Shown piece by piece: positions 10,611 through 22,414 of a DNA stretch of 64,000 nt. Source of the DNA: Hordeum vulgare subsp. vulgare (Eukaryota; Streptophyta; Magnoliopsida; Poales; Poaceae); contig NC_058518.1 in NCBI RefSeq assembly GCF_904849725.1, positions 13,226,147-13,290,146 of the forward strand. Direction: 5' to 3'. Numbering within the stretch: the stretch's first letter is position 1; each line of letters begins with the position of its first letter. The notes under the pieces were generated by a model that had not been told where the DNA came from, ran no database searches, and saw only the letters and a program-made list of their open reading frames with translations. Both the position numbers and the translations under genes were made by a program.

Positions 10611-11912
10611 ATGCCGCCAGGACGAGAAGGCGATGGCTGCACGGAGCCGCGACGAGGTCGCTCTGTCTCATTCGCCGGCCACCGTCCACAGTAGCCGCGA
10701 CGAGGTCGCTCCGCCTCGTTCGCCGGTGCCGCTCCCCTTCATTGCTCCACAGGTCTGTTCCATTCTTCTTCCTTCCTCCAATCTTCCATCCAAGAAACAG
10801 AATGGGTCCTGAACGAACAGTGTCTTCTTTTTTGTAGAAGAAAAGGAAGAAGGAGCACGAGCAATCTTCCATCCAAGATGTTCTCCTCATCGTGATCCTG
10901 TCGCGGATGCGCTACAGGTCGCTCTGACCGCTTCAAGTGTGTGTCCAAGCCATGGCTCGCTCTTTGCTCCGATCTCCACGTGCTGCATAGGATGTCACCA
11001 CGGACCCTGTCCAGCCTCTACTACTTCGTCGATGGCCCCCGCGCCCTCCGCTTCCTGTGATCTCTCTTTCTTGCGTGTGGTCTACCAACGCATCACCACC
11101 GAAGAATGTTGTGGTAGCCTTCTCGTTTGTGCATGTTGGAAACCATACTCTCAGCAAGACGAATATGATTATGTCGTGTGCAATCCTGCGACCGAGAAGT
11201 GGACTGTGCTGCCTCCTATGGAATCCCCGGACCCCGCGGATGATCACCCTTTAATCCGAACCGAGCTCTATCTAGGTTTGGATGCAGTTAACCCCTCAAG
11301 CTTTGTGGTGGTTGAGCCCCTCACAAATTATACTCAATCAAATCAGAGAACTGGCGGTCTATTCATGGAAACCGGACGATGGACTTCCATGAAAAGTGAG
11401 TGGGGTCCCATTGTTATGACGATGGACGATGAACTATAGTGACTGGTTATGCCGATTTCATCTACTTCAATGGCACTGTGCATTTTGAGACTCTTAATTC
11501 TTCAATGGTAACATTGGACATAGAGGGGGGGATTTGGAAGGAAATTAAACTGCCACACATGGCATGCTCCATAGGACTGTCTCAGGGATGCTTGCATGCT
11601 TGGCACATTAATAATAGTCTTGATTGCCAACTCTCAGTTTGGGTTCTTGAGGATTATGATAGAGGAAACTGGACCTTAAAGCACACGGTTAATGTTCTGG
11701 GACTGTTTAGAAGGCATTGCCGCAAAGATGAGTCCAATGTGATGTTGGCGATTCATCCAGATTATAATTTGATTTTCCTTACCGATGAGGAGATTACAAT
11801 CTCATACGACATGGATAATCAGAAGGTGCATGTTATCATCACTTCTAAAGAATTGGAGTGTTGTGTGCCTTATATTCCATGTTTTGCAAAATGGCCTTCA
11901 GTTGGCCGCTGA
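10611..11912 (+). pseudogene. Frameshifted paralogue of the F-box gene
   Basis: This matches the gene at 1372-2730 from its leader through its 3' UTR, including the intron position (about 10753-10837, TTTTGTAG/AAG). Damage: the exon 1 frame differs from the intact gene and ends early; an extra base in the F-box region (gctctgaccg against gctctgccg, about 10925) shifts the frame to a stop; a deletion follows in the leader of the associated domain; and a TAG at 11437-11439 ends the next open piece. Open pieces at 10939-11439 and 11439-11912 still read recognisable motifs (VVCNPATEKWTVLP, SQGCLHAW, VWVLEDY, PYIPCFAKWPSV). It is therefore a duplicated copy that decayed. Expression or a regulatory RNA role cannot be judged. 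Confidence 0.85.
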
Positions 11913-12120
11913 AAGTGTCACTAGAGCCCTCATGGAAATCATTTGTTGGGACTAATCTTCTTGTTCTGTGGCACCACCTTCGATATGTAACAACTCCTAT
12001 GTCACCGATGAAGGTGCTGACTATGTTTAAAAGAACTTAACTTTCTTTCTTTCTTTTATTTTTATCTTATTTTAGGGGAACATAACTTTGTTTTCTTGAG
12101 GGGTGTACAAGATCATAACT

Positions 12121-12330
12121 CACTAGTGGAAGACATACCTTTCGTCCGGACATTTAGTCCCGGTTGGATTTGGGCGCCGGACTAATGTGAGCATTAGTCT
12201 CGGTTTCAATGGCTAGGAGCGGACGGGGGCACAGCCGACTTTAGTCCCGGTTCAAATGGGACCTTTAGTCCTTGTTGGTGAAATCAACCAGGATTAAAGG
12301 GGTTGCGGCAGGCTGGAGCCCATGCGAGCC
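12121..12330. mobile_element. Truncated CACTA-type element fragment
   Basis: It begins CACTAGTGGAAGACA and carries repeats of tttagtcccggtt, typical of small Triticeae CACTA-related elements. A hairpin pairs cctttagtccttgttggt with accaggattaaagg near 12258-12300. The Sukkula LTR starts at 12331 and cuts it; its other end is not in the window. Confidence 0.6.
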
Positions 12331-15300
12331 TGTGACAGCCCGAGACCGACGCTCCAGAAGATTTCCCTTTTATTCCGTTGTCGCGGTGGGATTAGTTTGT
12401 TTGTCGCACTCATCATTGCGTCATGTGCATAATCTGCATTGCATCGGCACTCCATTGCCGTAAGTTTTCAAAACATGCATCCGCTAGTAGTTGCCGGTTC
12501 TCTCCGTCTTTGTCGTTGACCGTTTTGAGCCCGACCACACACGCACGCGCACACGGCATTAGTTAAGTATTGTTTTTAAAGGTATCTGGAAAATATTTTG
12601 GGATTGGGTTGAAATTTGGCATGCGGTATTAATATAGTGTAGGTAGGCCGCCTGCCAAATTTCGTCGCAATCGAAGTTTGTTTAATAGCCGAACGGTCGA
12701 TCGTAGCGGCACCGTCATCGATTTGTCGTCGGACGTTTTCGGTATTTAAAACTCCGATGCCGGGCTGCCCATTTTCCCTCTCATCCCCACATAGCCTCTC
12801 TAACATAACCACCTAACTCTAGGGTGCTACCGAGGTTGTTCGATCACGATCGTACGGTCAAATCCGGAGCTAAAAACCACTAACCCTAGCCCCCATGCCT
12901 ATTTAAACAATCTCCCTACCTAAATTCGGACCAAACCCTAGACCTTCTTCTCGTATTCTGCGCCCTCCATAGCCAGTCGCCACCCACAACACCACCTCTC
13001 TCCTTGAGCGGACCCGCCAGGCCCGGATCGGTCCTGGCCCGCAGCACCACGCTCTGCCCGAGCTCCTGAGGGGAGGAGCCTCGAGCGAGGAGCTTCTGCA
13101 CAGCCTCCCCGACCCGCCACCACGCAGCGGCTCTCGCAACCCTCGGTCCCGTCGTCCCGAGCCGCCGGGACACCGGCCGTCGCCGGAGCAGCCTGGTCGG
13201 CCTCCCCTGCTCCAGCCTCGTGCAGCCCTAGCAATGGAGCTCCGCGCCGGTTGAGCTCCCTCGCTGCCGTCCGCCATCCCATGCCCCGATCCGACCGGAT
13301 CCGGCCAGATGCGGACCGGGCGAGCCCGTTCCCGGCTTCAGCCTACCCCGCCATCGCGTCCACCTTGCCGGAACCGTCGGGCGTTGCTCGTTGACCTTGC
13401 GCGTCGCCGCCTCCTGCTGAGCCTCTTTGTCACCCAGGTGGGCCGCGCCCAGCGCTCGCCTCGGCCTTCCTCACATGGGCCAAGCCCAGCAGCAACCGAG
13501 CCAACCGGCCTGCTCCCCGCACGAGCCGAGCTGGCCTGCCTCGCCCTGCATAGAGTCGGCCCGTGTGGCCCGAGGTGAGCTCCCCGCAAGCCTATTCCCC
13601 GCCCCGGTGCAATTTAATTATATTGCGCCATCAGATCAGGTCGGTTTAGTATTTTATTTCCATCCTGCATTTTTTTCCATTTACGATGAATTTCAGAAAA
13701 TTGCATGATTTTAAAACACCCGTAGTTTTAAAACCGTGCGTCGGATCGCGACAAGTTAGATATGCAAAACGTGTAGTTTTTCGTATAGAATAATATTTTC
13801 CAACTCACTTGCATAATTAGAGTTGTTTAGCATGATGTTTACATCTGTTAGCGTGTCGATGTGATAGAAATGGTCTAGATCGTAGTTATTTAACCGTAGC
13901 TCTGTTGGAGATGGACTAGAACGACGAGTTGAATCATGTGAACCACTTTGTTTTGCCGTTTAACCAACATAAAATGTGGTTAGAACAAATCTTGACAGAC
14001 TTCAAAGTTAACACATGGGGTTAGTTCGGAGATGCTATATGTCGTTTCTGACCTCATTTAAAATGCCTAATTAGGTAGGTTATTGGTGCTTAACCCCTTG
14101 CCATGTTAACAACATTTTAATATTGTCATATTAATAAACATGAGCGAACTAAATAATTAAACGTGGAGTTTCGTTAATATGTAACTCGTTGCATATTGAG
14201 CTTCACTTAATGTGTAGCGTTTGACTGTTGTGATTTGCCATGCCATGCCTTGCATAATTGAACTGAACATGCATCATATTAGGGTGTGCATCATGTCGAG
14301 CATGTGCTGTGGTGAATATCGTGTGCTGACTCTTGTTTTCAGTTTGCTTCTTCTCGATAGAGTTCCGCAAGCGTGTCGGAATGTGAGGATCCGTTCGACT
14401 ACGTCGGTTCGTCTACTTGACGGAGTCGTTCGTCTTCCAAACGTGATCTCAGGCAAGATGATCATTTCCTCAGATATCATTACTATCATTGCCATGCTAG
14501 TTGTCCCGACTCTTTCACTATGTCTCGCTGCCTACCACTTCAATGTTAGCCTCTCAACATTGCCATGAAAACCTTCAACCTGATCACAACCTAACAAACC
14601 ACTGATTGGCTATGTTTCCGCTTACTTAACCATGTGTTAGCATTGCTAGTTGTAGGTGCAGTTGCTTCCATGTGATACCATGGGTTACTTGTTATATCAC
14701 CCTATTAATGTTGTTTAATTTAATGCACCTATGTACTTGGTAAAAGGTGAAAGGCTTGGCTTTCTAGCCTGGTGTTTTGTTCCACCTTTGCCACCTTAGT
14801 TTCGGCTACCGGTGTTATGTTCCATAAATGAGGGCTCCTAACATGCTTGGGTTGTTATGGGGACCCCCTAGATTCTCATTTTGGGATAAAGCTCGTCTGG
14901 CAAGGCCCAACATTGGTACTATATTTGCCCAACATAATAATTCTGTTACTGAAAACATAGGGAGTTAGCGCTACTCGAGGAGTAATTCAACATAATACAG
15001 GGAGGGCCAGTGCTGATGGTGCTGGTCCTAAACAGAGTCGTGTGCGGGGCCAACCCGGGGCAACTCGGGTGATTTCTATCAGGCTCCTATCGGTATTGTC
15101 GGCATGTTGGGTGTCCTTGCTGGACTTGTTTTACCTTTCTTGAGCATCTTGTGCTAGGGATTCCGAGGATACTTTGGGCTATCTCGAGGTTGGGGTTTTC
15201 CAATAGGAACCCGAGGAGATCACCGGTTTTCCCTGATCGAGGTCATTCCGTCGTAGCGTGTGGTAGTTTATGATGGACTAGTTGGAGCACCCCTGCGGGG

Positions 15301-16130
15301 TTAAATCTTTCGGAAAGCCGTGCCCACGGTTATGTGGCAACATGGAGACTTTATTTAACATCCAGTTCTAGATTACTTGAAGTAAGCTTAATTAAAAGGT
15401 GTCAACTGAGTGCGTAACCGTGACTGTCCGATCATTAGTAACCGTGACTGTCAACTGAGTGAGTAAACTTAATTAAAAGCTCCTTCTCCGATCGAGGACA
15501 CGGTGCGGTTATGTCTGACGTAAGTAGGTGTTCAGGATCATTCATTTGATCATTAGTAGTTCACGCCCACGATGCGTAGATCATCCCCCTCTTTTATTCT
15601 TGTACTCGTAAGTTAGCCACCTCAAATAAATGCTTAGTCGCTTGCTGCAGCCTCACCACTTAATCGTACCTCACCCATTAAACTTTGCTAGTCTTGATAC
15701 CTTTGGAAATGAGATTGCTGAGTCCCCTGTGGCTCACATATTACTACAACACCAGTTGCAGATATAGGTAAAGAGTTACTTTGACGTGAGCGCGTTGATT
15801 GTGCTATTTGGAGTTGCTTCTTCTTCTTCTTCTTCATCGATCTAGGATGGCTTCCAGGCCGGCAGCCTGGCATAGCAAGGATGGACGTCATTATTTTATC
15901 GTTTGTTTTTGTCCGTAGACGGACCTTGTTCTTCTAAATGATGATTGTATGTATTGTACTGATGTGACTCTGATGTAGCTTGTGGCGAGTGTAAGCCAAC
16001 TCCTTATACTCATCTTTTCAAAATATGCACTTGTAACGATATACATTCTTGCAAAATGACAAGAAGCGTTTATATCCCTGTCGAGGCCCTCATGCCAAAA
16101 TAAGGATAGGACCGCATCTTGGGCGTGACA
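12331..16130 (+). repeat. 5' LTR of the Sukkula-type LARD
   Basis: Starts TGTGACAGCC and ends GGGCGTGACA, so it has TG...CA termini. A GC-rich block at about 12900-13600 holds overlapping open frames on both strands that recur in the other two Sukkula LTRs of this window; they are LTR sequence, not genes. Compared with the 4.9-kb solo LTR at 44208-58054 this copy lacks about 1.1 kb, which suggests internal deletion. A CTT microsatellite lies at about 15815-15836. Confidence 0.82.
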
Positions 16131-16133
16131 AGT

Positions 16134-16145
16134 TAGTATCAGAGC
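16134..16145 (+). promoter_or_regulatory. Primer-binding site of the LARD
   Basis: Three bases after the LTR, the sequence tagtatcagagc matches the usual plant TGGTATCAGAGC site, complementary to initiator methionine tRNA, with one change in the second position. Confidence 0.75.
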
Positions 16146-19100
16146 GTACCAACCTAGGAGCCCCCTTGATTGATCGAACTTGCCCGAGTCGAGTCTAGTA
16201 AAAAATGCTTCGAGTCTAGTTATATATTTGAGAGTAGGATTCTTTTTTCTCCTCTTCTATGCTCTGGTGGGGAATCTTGATGTAATAATTTTAATTCTAC
16301 TCCTCTTCTCACTAAATTTTTTTAGGATAATGCAGATATTTTGGAATCAATATGATGTCGATGTGACGGAGTTCTGACTTGGTGCCTCTTGTTGTGTTGA
16401 TTTTATTTTGGGGAGTTGAGCTCCAGGGGATTCTTGAGCACATCGTTATCATTCAGATTTCTTAGTATCTCAGGACGGAGGATGTTCGAAATTGCTCAAT
16501 ACTACTAGTGGCGAGATAACCCCGGCATCCCCAGTACTGGTGCAGAGAGTTCGGGAGTACCGACATACTTAGTATCGTTGTGATTACGAGGGTCTGAGAT
16601 AGATGAGTTTCCGAGATCTCTGGTTATGTTTTGACGGATGTGATACACTAGACGGGTAGTGTTATTGCTAGGAGTTGAGTGATGGATTTTACTCCTTGTA
16701 TCCGTGGACCCGATTGCATGACCAGAAATTTTGGAAGTTCTGAGGTGGGAATTCAACTAGTTACTTATAGGACAATCTTCCAGCAGATGCATGATGTGAG
16801 GTTGGGGTTCGACATCTAGTGGATTCATTTGTTCACGGTCATCTTACCGCGGTTCTCGTTGTGTCTTAAAGAGTCCTTGTATCTAGCTACGACTTGGGGA
16901 CGCTTCGTATGTCGTGTGCATTGCCTTGTACATGATGGCTACTGTAGGATAGAGCCTGTGCGATCCTATCCACAAAAATATCGGACAAAATCTCTATCGT
17001 ATGTTTGTTCCGGCTTGTTTCGTAAGTCTCATCCTTTGTTTTGTTGGAATATGGTAATTCGAGTTGCTTCGATGTCAATTGTTGAATTCATAACTTTTCT
17101 AAGTGGTGTTCTCATATTTTTATGGGAATGCTAATTCTTCTGCTCAATCAAGTTGTTTTTTTAATTCTTTTCAACCGAAGTCGGCATATCAATTCTTTTC
17201 AACCGGTGTGCTTCTCTTCAAGTGAATTCAATCTTCTCCAATATTTGCAAGATCAACCTTCATTTCTTTCTGGAGTTCATCTCATCTGTCCCAAGTTGTC
17301 TTTTTTTTCCGCCCTCCCGCCCTTTTCTTCAGTGATTAGATTCGATCCAAGTACATTTCATTTCAGTGTTTCTTCTATTGTCTTCTCTTCCGTGTGGTAT
17401 CCGGTGATCCATTGTGAAGATTCTCAGGAGTTCCGAGTTCATCATTTTTCATTCTTCTTCTCTTTTTCGGTGAATTCAATTCAAGCTCTCGGTGTTCATT
17501 ATATCCCTTTCTTTTGTTCAATGATTCCTGTGTTGGAAATTCTTATTCAAGTCTTTCTGGTTTTTCATCTCTCTCTTTTCTACCCGGAGTGCTGAAGACA
17601 CCTTGGAAGTTTCTTGTTCTCAATCCTTTCAATTATTTTGAGGTTCCCAACCTCATCAAGTTTTCAAGTGTACCGGTGCAATATCGCTCTTCCTAAGCAA
17701 TCCATTCAACGGTGTTTTCTTTTAGTGGGCTCATAACCCACAGGTTCTTCCCAGGATCTTACCTGACTCTTCTAATCTTTTCCTTGAGATCTCTAATTCT
17801 TTTCAATTATGACGTAAGTATGAATTTCATCAGTCATATTTCTTCTCCAAGATTGCTTCAAAATTAATTCTCACCATTGGCTCAACCTTCCCTTCTTCAT
17901 CATTCCGGAGTGTCTCGGTTATTCTGGTGGTGTCCCTTCTCATCATTCTCAGCTTGGAAGACCAAAGGAGTGTTTCTCTCAAATCTTGGTCCATTCTCTT
18001 GAAGATTCATCATTTGAGCTTTGTGTTATCATCTTGAATTGTTCTCGTTCATGAGAAATTCCTTCCATATCTATTCGGTGCATTTCAGTGTTGTGTTCAT
18101 TTCTCGAACCCCCGAAGGCCATCATTACAGAAGATTTCTTCGTCCTCAGCTTTCAGCTTCATTCCCAAATTCTTCTCAATTGTTGTCTCTTCGTTCGTCT
18201 CTCAATTTTCCGGTGCCTTGTTGAAGTTTTCTGTTAGGCGGATCATGATCTCTTCATTCTCAAGGTGTTCTTCAAGATTCTTGTGGTAGTACCTCAAGTA
18301 TTCTATCTCTTGCATTTCAAAGTGCAATTCTTCCTCCTTTATCCTTTGATATGGGTATTATGGCATTCTTGTTAGTGGAGGAGTCTCGAAGAGAAGTTGT
18401 TTCAAGAATGAAATATGTAAACCCACCAAATCCTTTGATCATGAGGTATTTTAACACATGGTTTCTCCATTGAGTTATCTTGGATTAGATTCGCCTAAAG
18501 CTTTTTCTAAGGATTGTTGCTATTATGGTGATTATCCCTGATCCAAGTTCTTAGTGTATCCTCTTGGTGTAAGAAGTTGTGCATATCTTGTTGCTCCCAA
18601 TCTCTGTGTCTGTTAGTGGCTGGTTATCACCTCATAATTGTTGAGATGGTTTTCATAAGTCCACTACAAGCTTGTTCTTTCGTTGTTGGTTTTCCAACAC
18701 TTCCGTTCTATTCTTCTTGCAAGGTTGCTTGTCAAATTCAATTGTGATAGTAGTTGTCATTCTCTTCTTCATTCTTTCTTCCCAATGATCTAGTTTCTAT
18801 TCTCTTGTTCCGGACTTGTGGTGATCTTGCTCTCTTCAAGCTATCATCTTGTTCTATCAAGATCATATTCTCTCCTTGCTTATTTAATTTAGTTAGTTTG
18901 TTGTGAATCTTGTCTAGATCTTTCCATCTTATCAAATTTTTGTCCCTTTTTCCTACTGAAGTGCTGCCGAATTTTGTGTGAATTCTTGCTTGTTTCTCAT
19001 ATCATTCTCCATCTCCTTGCAACCTTCAAGATTCATTGGTTTCACTTGTTTGTCAAAGAAGCAACTAAGTTTTACCTATTGCTTTTTCTCTTCCTATTCC

Positions 19101-19149
19101 CCTGTCATTCTTAGATCTCGGTGCAAGAAATCTTGTTAGTGCAGGAGAG
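16146..19149 (+). other. Non-coding interior of the LARD
   Basis: About 3 kb, rich in T and C (ttcttctc, tcaagattc and similar words), with no frame resembling gag, protease, integrase or reverse transcriptase. This fits the known LARD interior, which is conserved as RNA rather than as protein. A purine-rich tract, gcaggagag, stands directly before the 3' LTR and may be the polypurine tract. Confidence 0.75.
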
Positions 19150-20777
19150 TTGTGACTGCCCGAGACCGACACTCTAGAAGATTCCCCTTTTATTCTGATG
19201 TCGCCGTGGGATTAGTTTGTTTGTCGCACTCATCATCGCATCATGCGCATCATATGCATTGCATCGGCACTCCGTTGCTGCCAGTTTTCAAAACTTGCAT
19301 CCGCTAGTAGTTGCCGGTTCTCTCCGTTTTCGTCGTTGACGGTTTTGAGCCCGACCACACACGCACGCGCCCGCGGCATCAGTCAAATATTGTTTATAAA
19401 GGTGTCCAGAAAATATTCTCGGATTGGGTTGAAACTTGGCGTGCTGTCTTAATATAGTGTAGATAGGCTGCCTGCCAAATTTTGTCGCAATCGGAGTTCG
19501 TTTGATAGTCGAACTGTCGACCGTAGTGGCACCGCCATCGGTTTATCCTCGGACATTTTTGTAATTAAAACCCCGACGTCGGGCTGCCCGTTTTCCCACT
19601 CATCTCCACCTAGCCTCTCTAACACAACCACCTAACTCTAGGGTGCTACCGAGGTCGTTCAATCACGATTGTATGGTCGAAATCGGAGCTAAAAACCACT
19701 AACCCTAGCCCCCATGCCTATTTAAACGACCTCCCTACCTAAATTCGGACCAAACCCTAGACATTATCCTCGTACGCCGTGCCCCCCACAGCCAGCCGCC
19801 ACCCACAGCACCTCCTCTCTCCTTGAGAGGGCCCGCCAGGCCCAGATCCGGCCCTCCCCGGGACCGGATCGGACCTCGCTCGCAGCACCAGGCTCTGCCC
19901 GAGCTCCCGAGGGGAGGAGCCTCGAGCGAGGAGCTTCTGCGCAGCCTCACCGACCCGCCACCGTGCACCGGCTCCCTCAGTCCTCGATCTCGTCCTCCCG
20001 TGCCGTCGGGACACCGACCGTCGTTGGAGCAACCTCGTCGGCCTCCCCTGCTCCAGCCCCGTGCAGCCCCATCCATGGAGCTCCGCGCCGGCCGAGCTCC
20101 CTCGCCGTCGTCCGCCATCCTCTGCCCCGATCCAGCCGGATCCGGCCAGATCTGGACCGGGGGAGCCCGTTCCCGGCCTCAGCTTGCCCCACCATCGCGT
20201 CCACCTCGCCGGAAGCATCGGGCGTCGCCCGTTGACTTTGCGCGCCCCCGCCTCCTCGTGCGGGAGGAGCATGAAGGATGAGCGTCCGCTTCGTCGCCCC
20301 GGTGGGCCGCGCCCAGCACTCGCCACGGCCTTCCTCGCAAGGGCCAGGCCCAGCAGCGGCCGAGCCAGCTGGCCTGCTCCCCGCGCGAGCCCAGCTGGCA
20401 TGCCTCGCCCTACACCGAGTCGGCCCGTGTGGCCCGAGGTCAGCTCCCTGCAAGCCTATTCCCCGCCACGGCACGATTTAATTATATTGCACCATCAGAT
20501 TAGGCCAGTTTAGTATTTTTCCCGCCGTCTGATTTTTTCCATTTACGACAAATTTCAGAAGATTGCTTGATTTTAAAACGTCCGGAGTTTTCAAACCATG
20601 CATCGGATTACGACAAGTTAGATATGCAAAACATGTAGATATTTGTGTAGAATAGTATTTTACAACTCCCATGCATATTTAAAGCTATTTAGCGTGTTGT
20701 TTCCATTGGTTTGCGTGTCAACGTGATAGAAATGGTCTTGATCGTAGTTATTTAACCGTAGCTCCATTGAAGATGAG
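19150..20777 (+). repeat. 3' LTR of the LARD, truncated by the Athila insertion
   Basis: Starts TGTGACTGCC and is collinear with 12331 onward, including the GC-rich block (about 19740-20470), until gaagatgag at 20777. There the Athila LTR (tgttgacaatcgg) begins. The missing part of the LTR would lie beyond the far end of the nested array, outside the window. Confidence 0.82.
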
Positions 20778-22399
20778 TGTTGACAATCGGCAGTGGTTCC
20801 AGATAAAGGCTGCTTTGTCTGTTAACCCACCAGCGTGTGGGATCGCAGCAATTTTTGAGGGTAGAGTATTCGACCCAAATTTGTTGATTCGACACGAGGG
20901 AAGTCAAAGGATATTCTCAAGTATTAGTAGTTGAGTTGTCAATTCAACCACACCTGAAAGATTAGTATCTGCAAGCAAAGTATAAGCAGCAAAGTGGTAT
21001 GATAACAACGGTGCCAGAAAAGGGTCTGTTGACGGCATCCTGACTGAAGTATCAATAGCGCCAGAAAAGTGTTGCAACAGGTAATAGCAAAGTAACAAGT
21101 AACAGCAGTAGCAGGGAACAGCAATAGTGACAACAGTAGTAACAGCAGTAGCGACAGCAGTAGCAAGTAGCAGCAGCAGCAACAGTAGTAACAGGAGAGC
21201 AATTAACAGCAGTAGTGACAGCAGTAGCAGCAATAATAGTAACAGCAGAGCAAGTAACAACAGTAGTGACAGCAAAAGTGGGACACACTCGTAGGCATTG
21301 GATCGGTGATTTTGCTGGATGGCATTCATCATGCAACAGTTATAACACAGAGAGATATGTGACTAGCTCCTGTTCGTCGATGTAATGTAGGCATGTATTC
21401 CGTATGTAGTCATACGTGCTTAGGGAAAAGAACTTGTATGACATCTATTGTCCATCCCTCTCGTGGCAGCGGGGTCCTAATGGAAACTACGGGATATTAA
21501 GGTTCTCCTTTTAATAAAGAACCGTACCAACGCATTAACACTTGGTGAATACATGAACTCCTCATACTATGGTCATCACCGAGAGTGGTTCCGGTTATTG
21601 TCACTCCGGGGTTGCCGGATCATAACACATAGTAGGTGACTACAACTTGCAAGATCGGATCTAAAACACACATATAGTGGCGACAACATAATAATTTCAT
21701 ATCTGAAATCATGGCACTCGGGCCCTAATGACAAGCATTAAGCATGGCAAAGTAGTAGCAACATCAATCTCAGAACATAGTGGATACTAGGGATCAATCC
21801 CCGTCAAAACTAACTCGATTACATGATAGATCTCATCCAACTCATCACCGTCCAGCAAGCCTACGAATAGATTACTCATGAATGGTGAAGAGCTTCATGG
21901 AATTGGCGATGAAGGAAGGTTGATGATGACGATGGCGACGATCTCCCCTCTCCGGAGCCCAAAATGCACTCTAGATCTTCCCTCCAGGGCAAGAACGGGA
22001 TGTGGCGGCGCCTCCGTATCGTAAAACGCGATGAACTCTTCTCCTTGATTTTTTCCGGGCGGAAGGGAATAAATAGAGCTGGAATTGGGGGAGGCGGAGC
22101 CACGTGGGCCCCGCAAGACTGGTAGGCGCGGCTAGGGGGTGGTCGCGCCTCCTAGGATTGTGGCCCACTGGCTCACCCCCTCTGGTGGATCTTTGCACAG
22201 GTATTTTTCATATATTCCATAAAAATTCTCCGTAAATTTTCAGGACATTCCGAGAACTTTTTTTCTGCACAAAAACAAGACCATGGCAATTCTGCTGAAA
22301 ACAGCGTCAGTCCGGGTTAATTCCATTCAAATCATTCAAACTAGAGTCCAAAACAAGGGCAAAAGAGTTTGGAAAAGTAGATACGACGGAGACGTATCA
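20778..22399 (-). repeat. 3' LTR of the left Athila-type unit
   Basis: Read on the minus strand it starts tgatacgtctccgtcgtatc and ends ccgattgtcaaca, with TG...CA termini. Length is 1622 bp, against 1626 bp for the middle LTR without its Helitron. It contains an imperfect gtaacagcagtag-type short tandem repeat at about 21070-21280. A likely TATA-type box (ctatttatt on the minus strand, about 22070-22078) follows a GC-rich U3 block at 22077-22175. Confidence 0.85.
21070..21280. repeat. Imperfect CAGTAR short tandem repeat in the Athila LTR
   Basis: Runs of agcagtag, gtaacagcag and gtgacagcag variants. The same tract occurs in the middle LTR at about 31810-32015, with a different number and order of units. 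Leucine-rich minus-strand frames over it are artefacts. Confidence 0.8.
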
Positions 22400-22414
22400 A
22401 CTCCCCCAAGCTTA
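22400..22414 (-). promoter_or_regulatory. Polypurine tract of the left Athila-type unit
   Basis: On the minus strand taagcttgggggagt lies directly before the 3' LTR start tgatacgtc, the expected plus-strand primer site for reverse transcription. Confidence 0.8.

Larger units (their letters stand above)
12331..20777 (+). mobile_element. Sukkula-type LARD retrotransposon (3' LTR interrupted)
   Basis: A 5' LTR of 3.8 kb, a methionine-type primer-binding site, about 3.0 kb of interior without any gag or pol frame, and the first 1.6 kb of a 3' LTR starting at 19150. The LTR end reads gcatcttgggcgtgaca, which I recognise as the Sukkula terminus used in retrotransposon marker work. Large retrotransposon derivatives (LARDs) are known to be non-autonomous, with very long LTRs and conserved non-coding interiors, and to be mobilised by gypsy proteins in trans. 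The first 160 bases of the two LTRs differ at about 16 positions, so the insertion is old. The 3' LTR stops at 20777, where the Athila-type array begins; the remainder is not in the window. Confidence 0.82.

Noticed and set aside
12903..13589. GC-rich frames on both strands
   Set aside because: They belong to the Sukkula LTR GC block, repeated at 19735-20513 and 56665-57468 with shifted frames; there is no conserved protein.
19735..20513. Frames up to 214 residues
   Set aside because: Same LTR block as above, in the truncated 3' LTR.
20904..21336. Leucine-rich minus-strand frame resembling a membrane protein
   Set aside because: It is a translation of the CAGTAR short tandem repeat in the Athila LTR.
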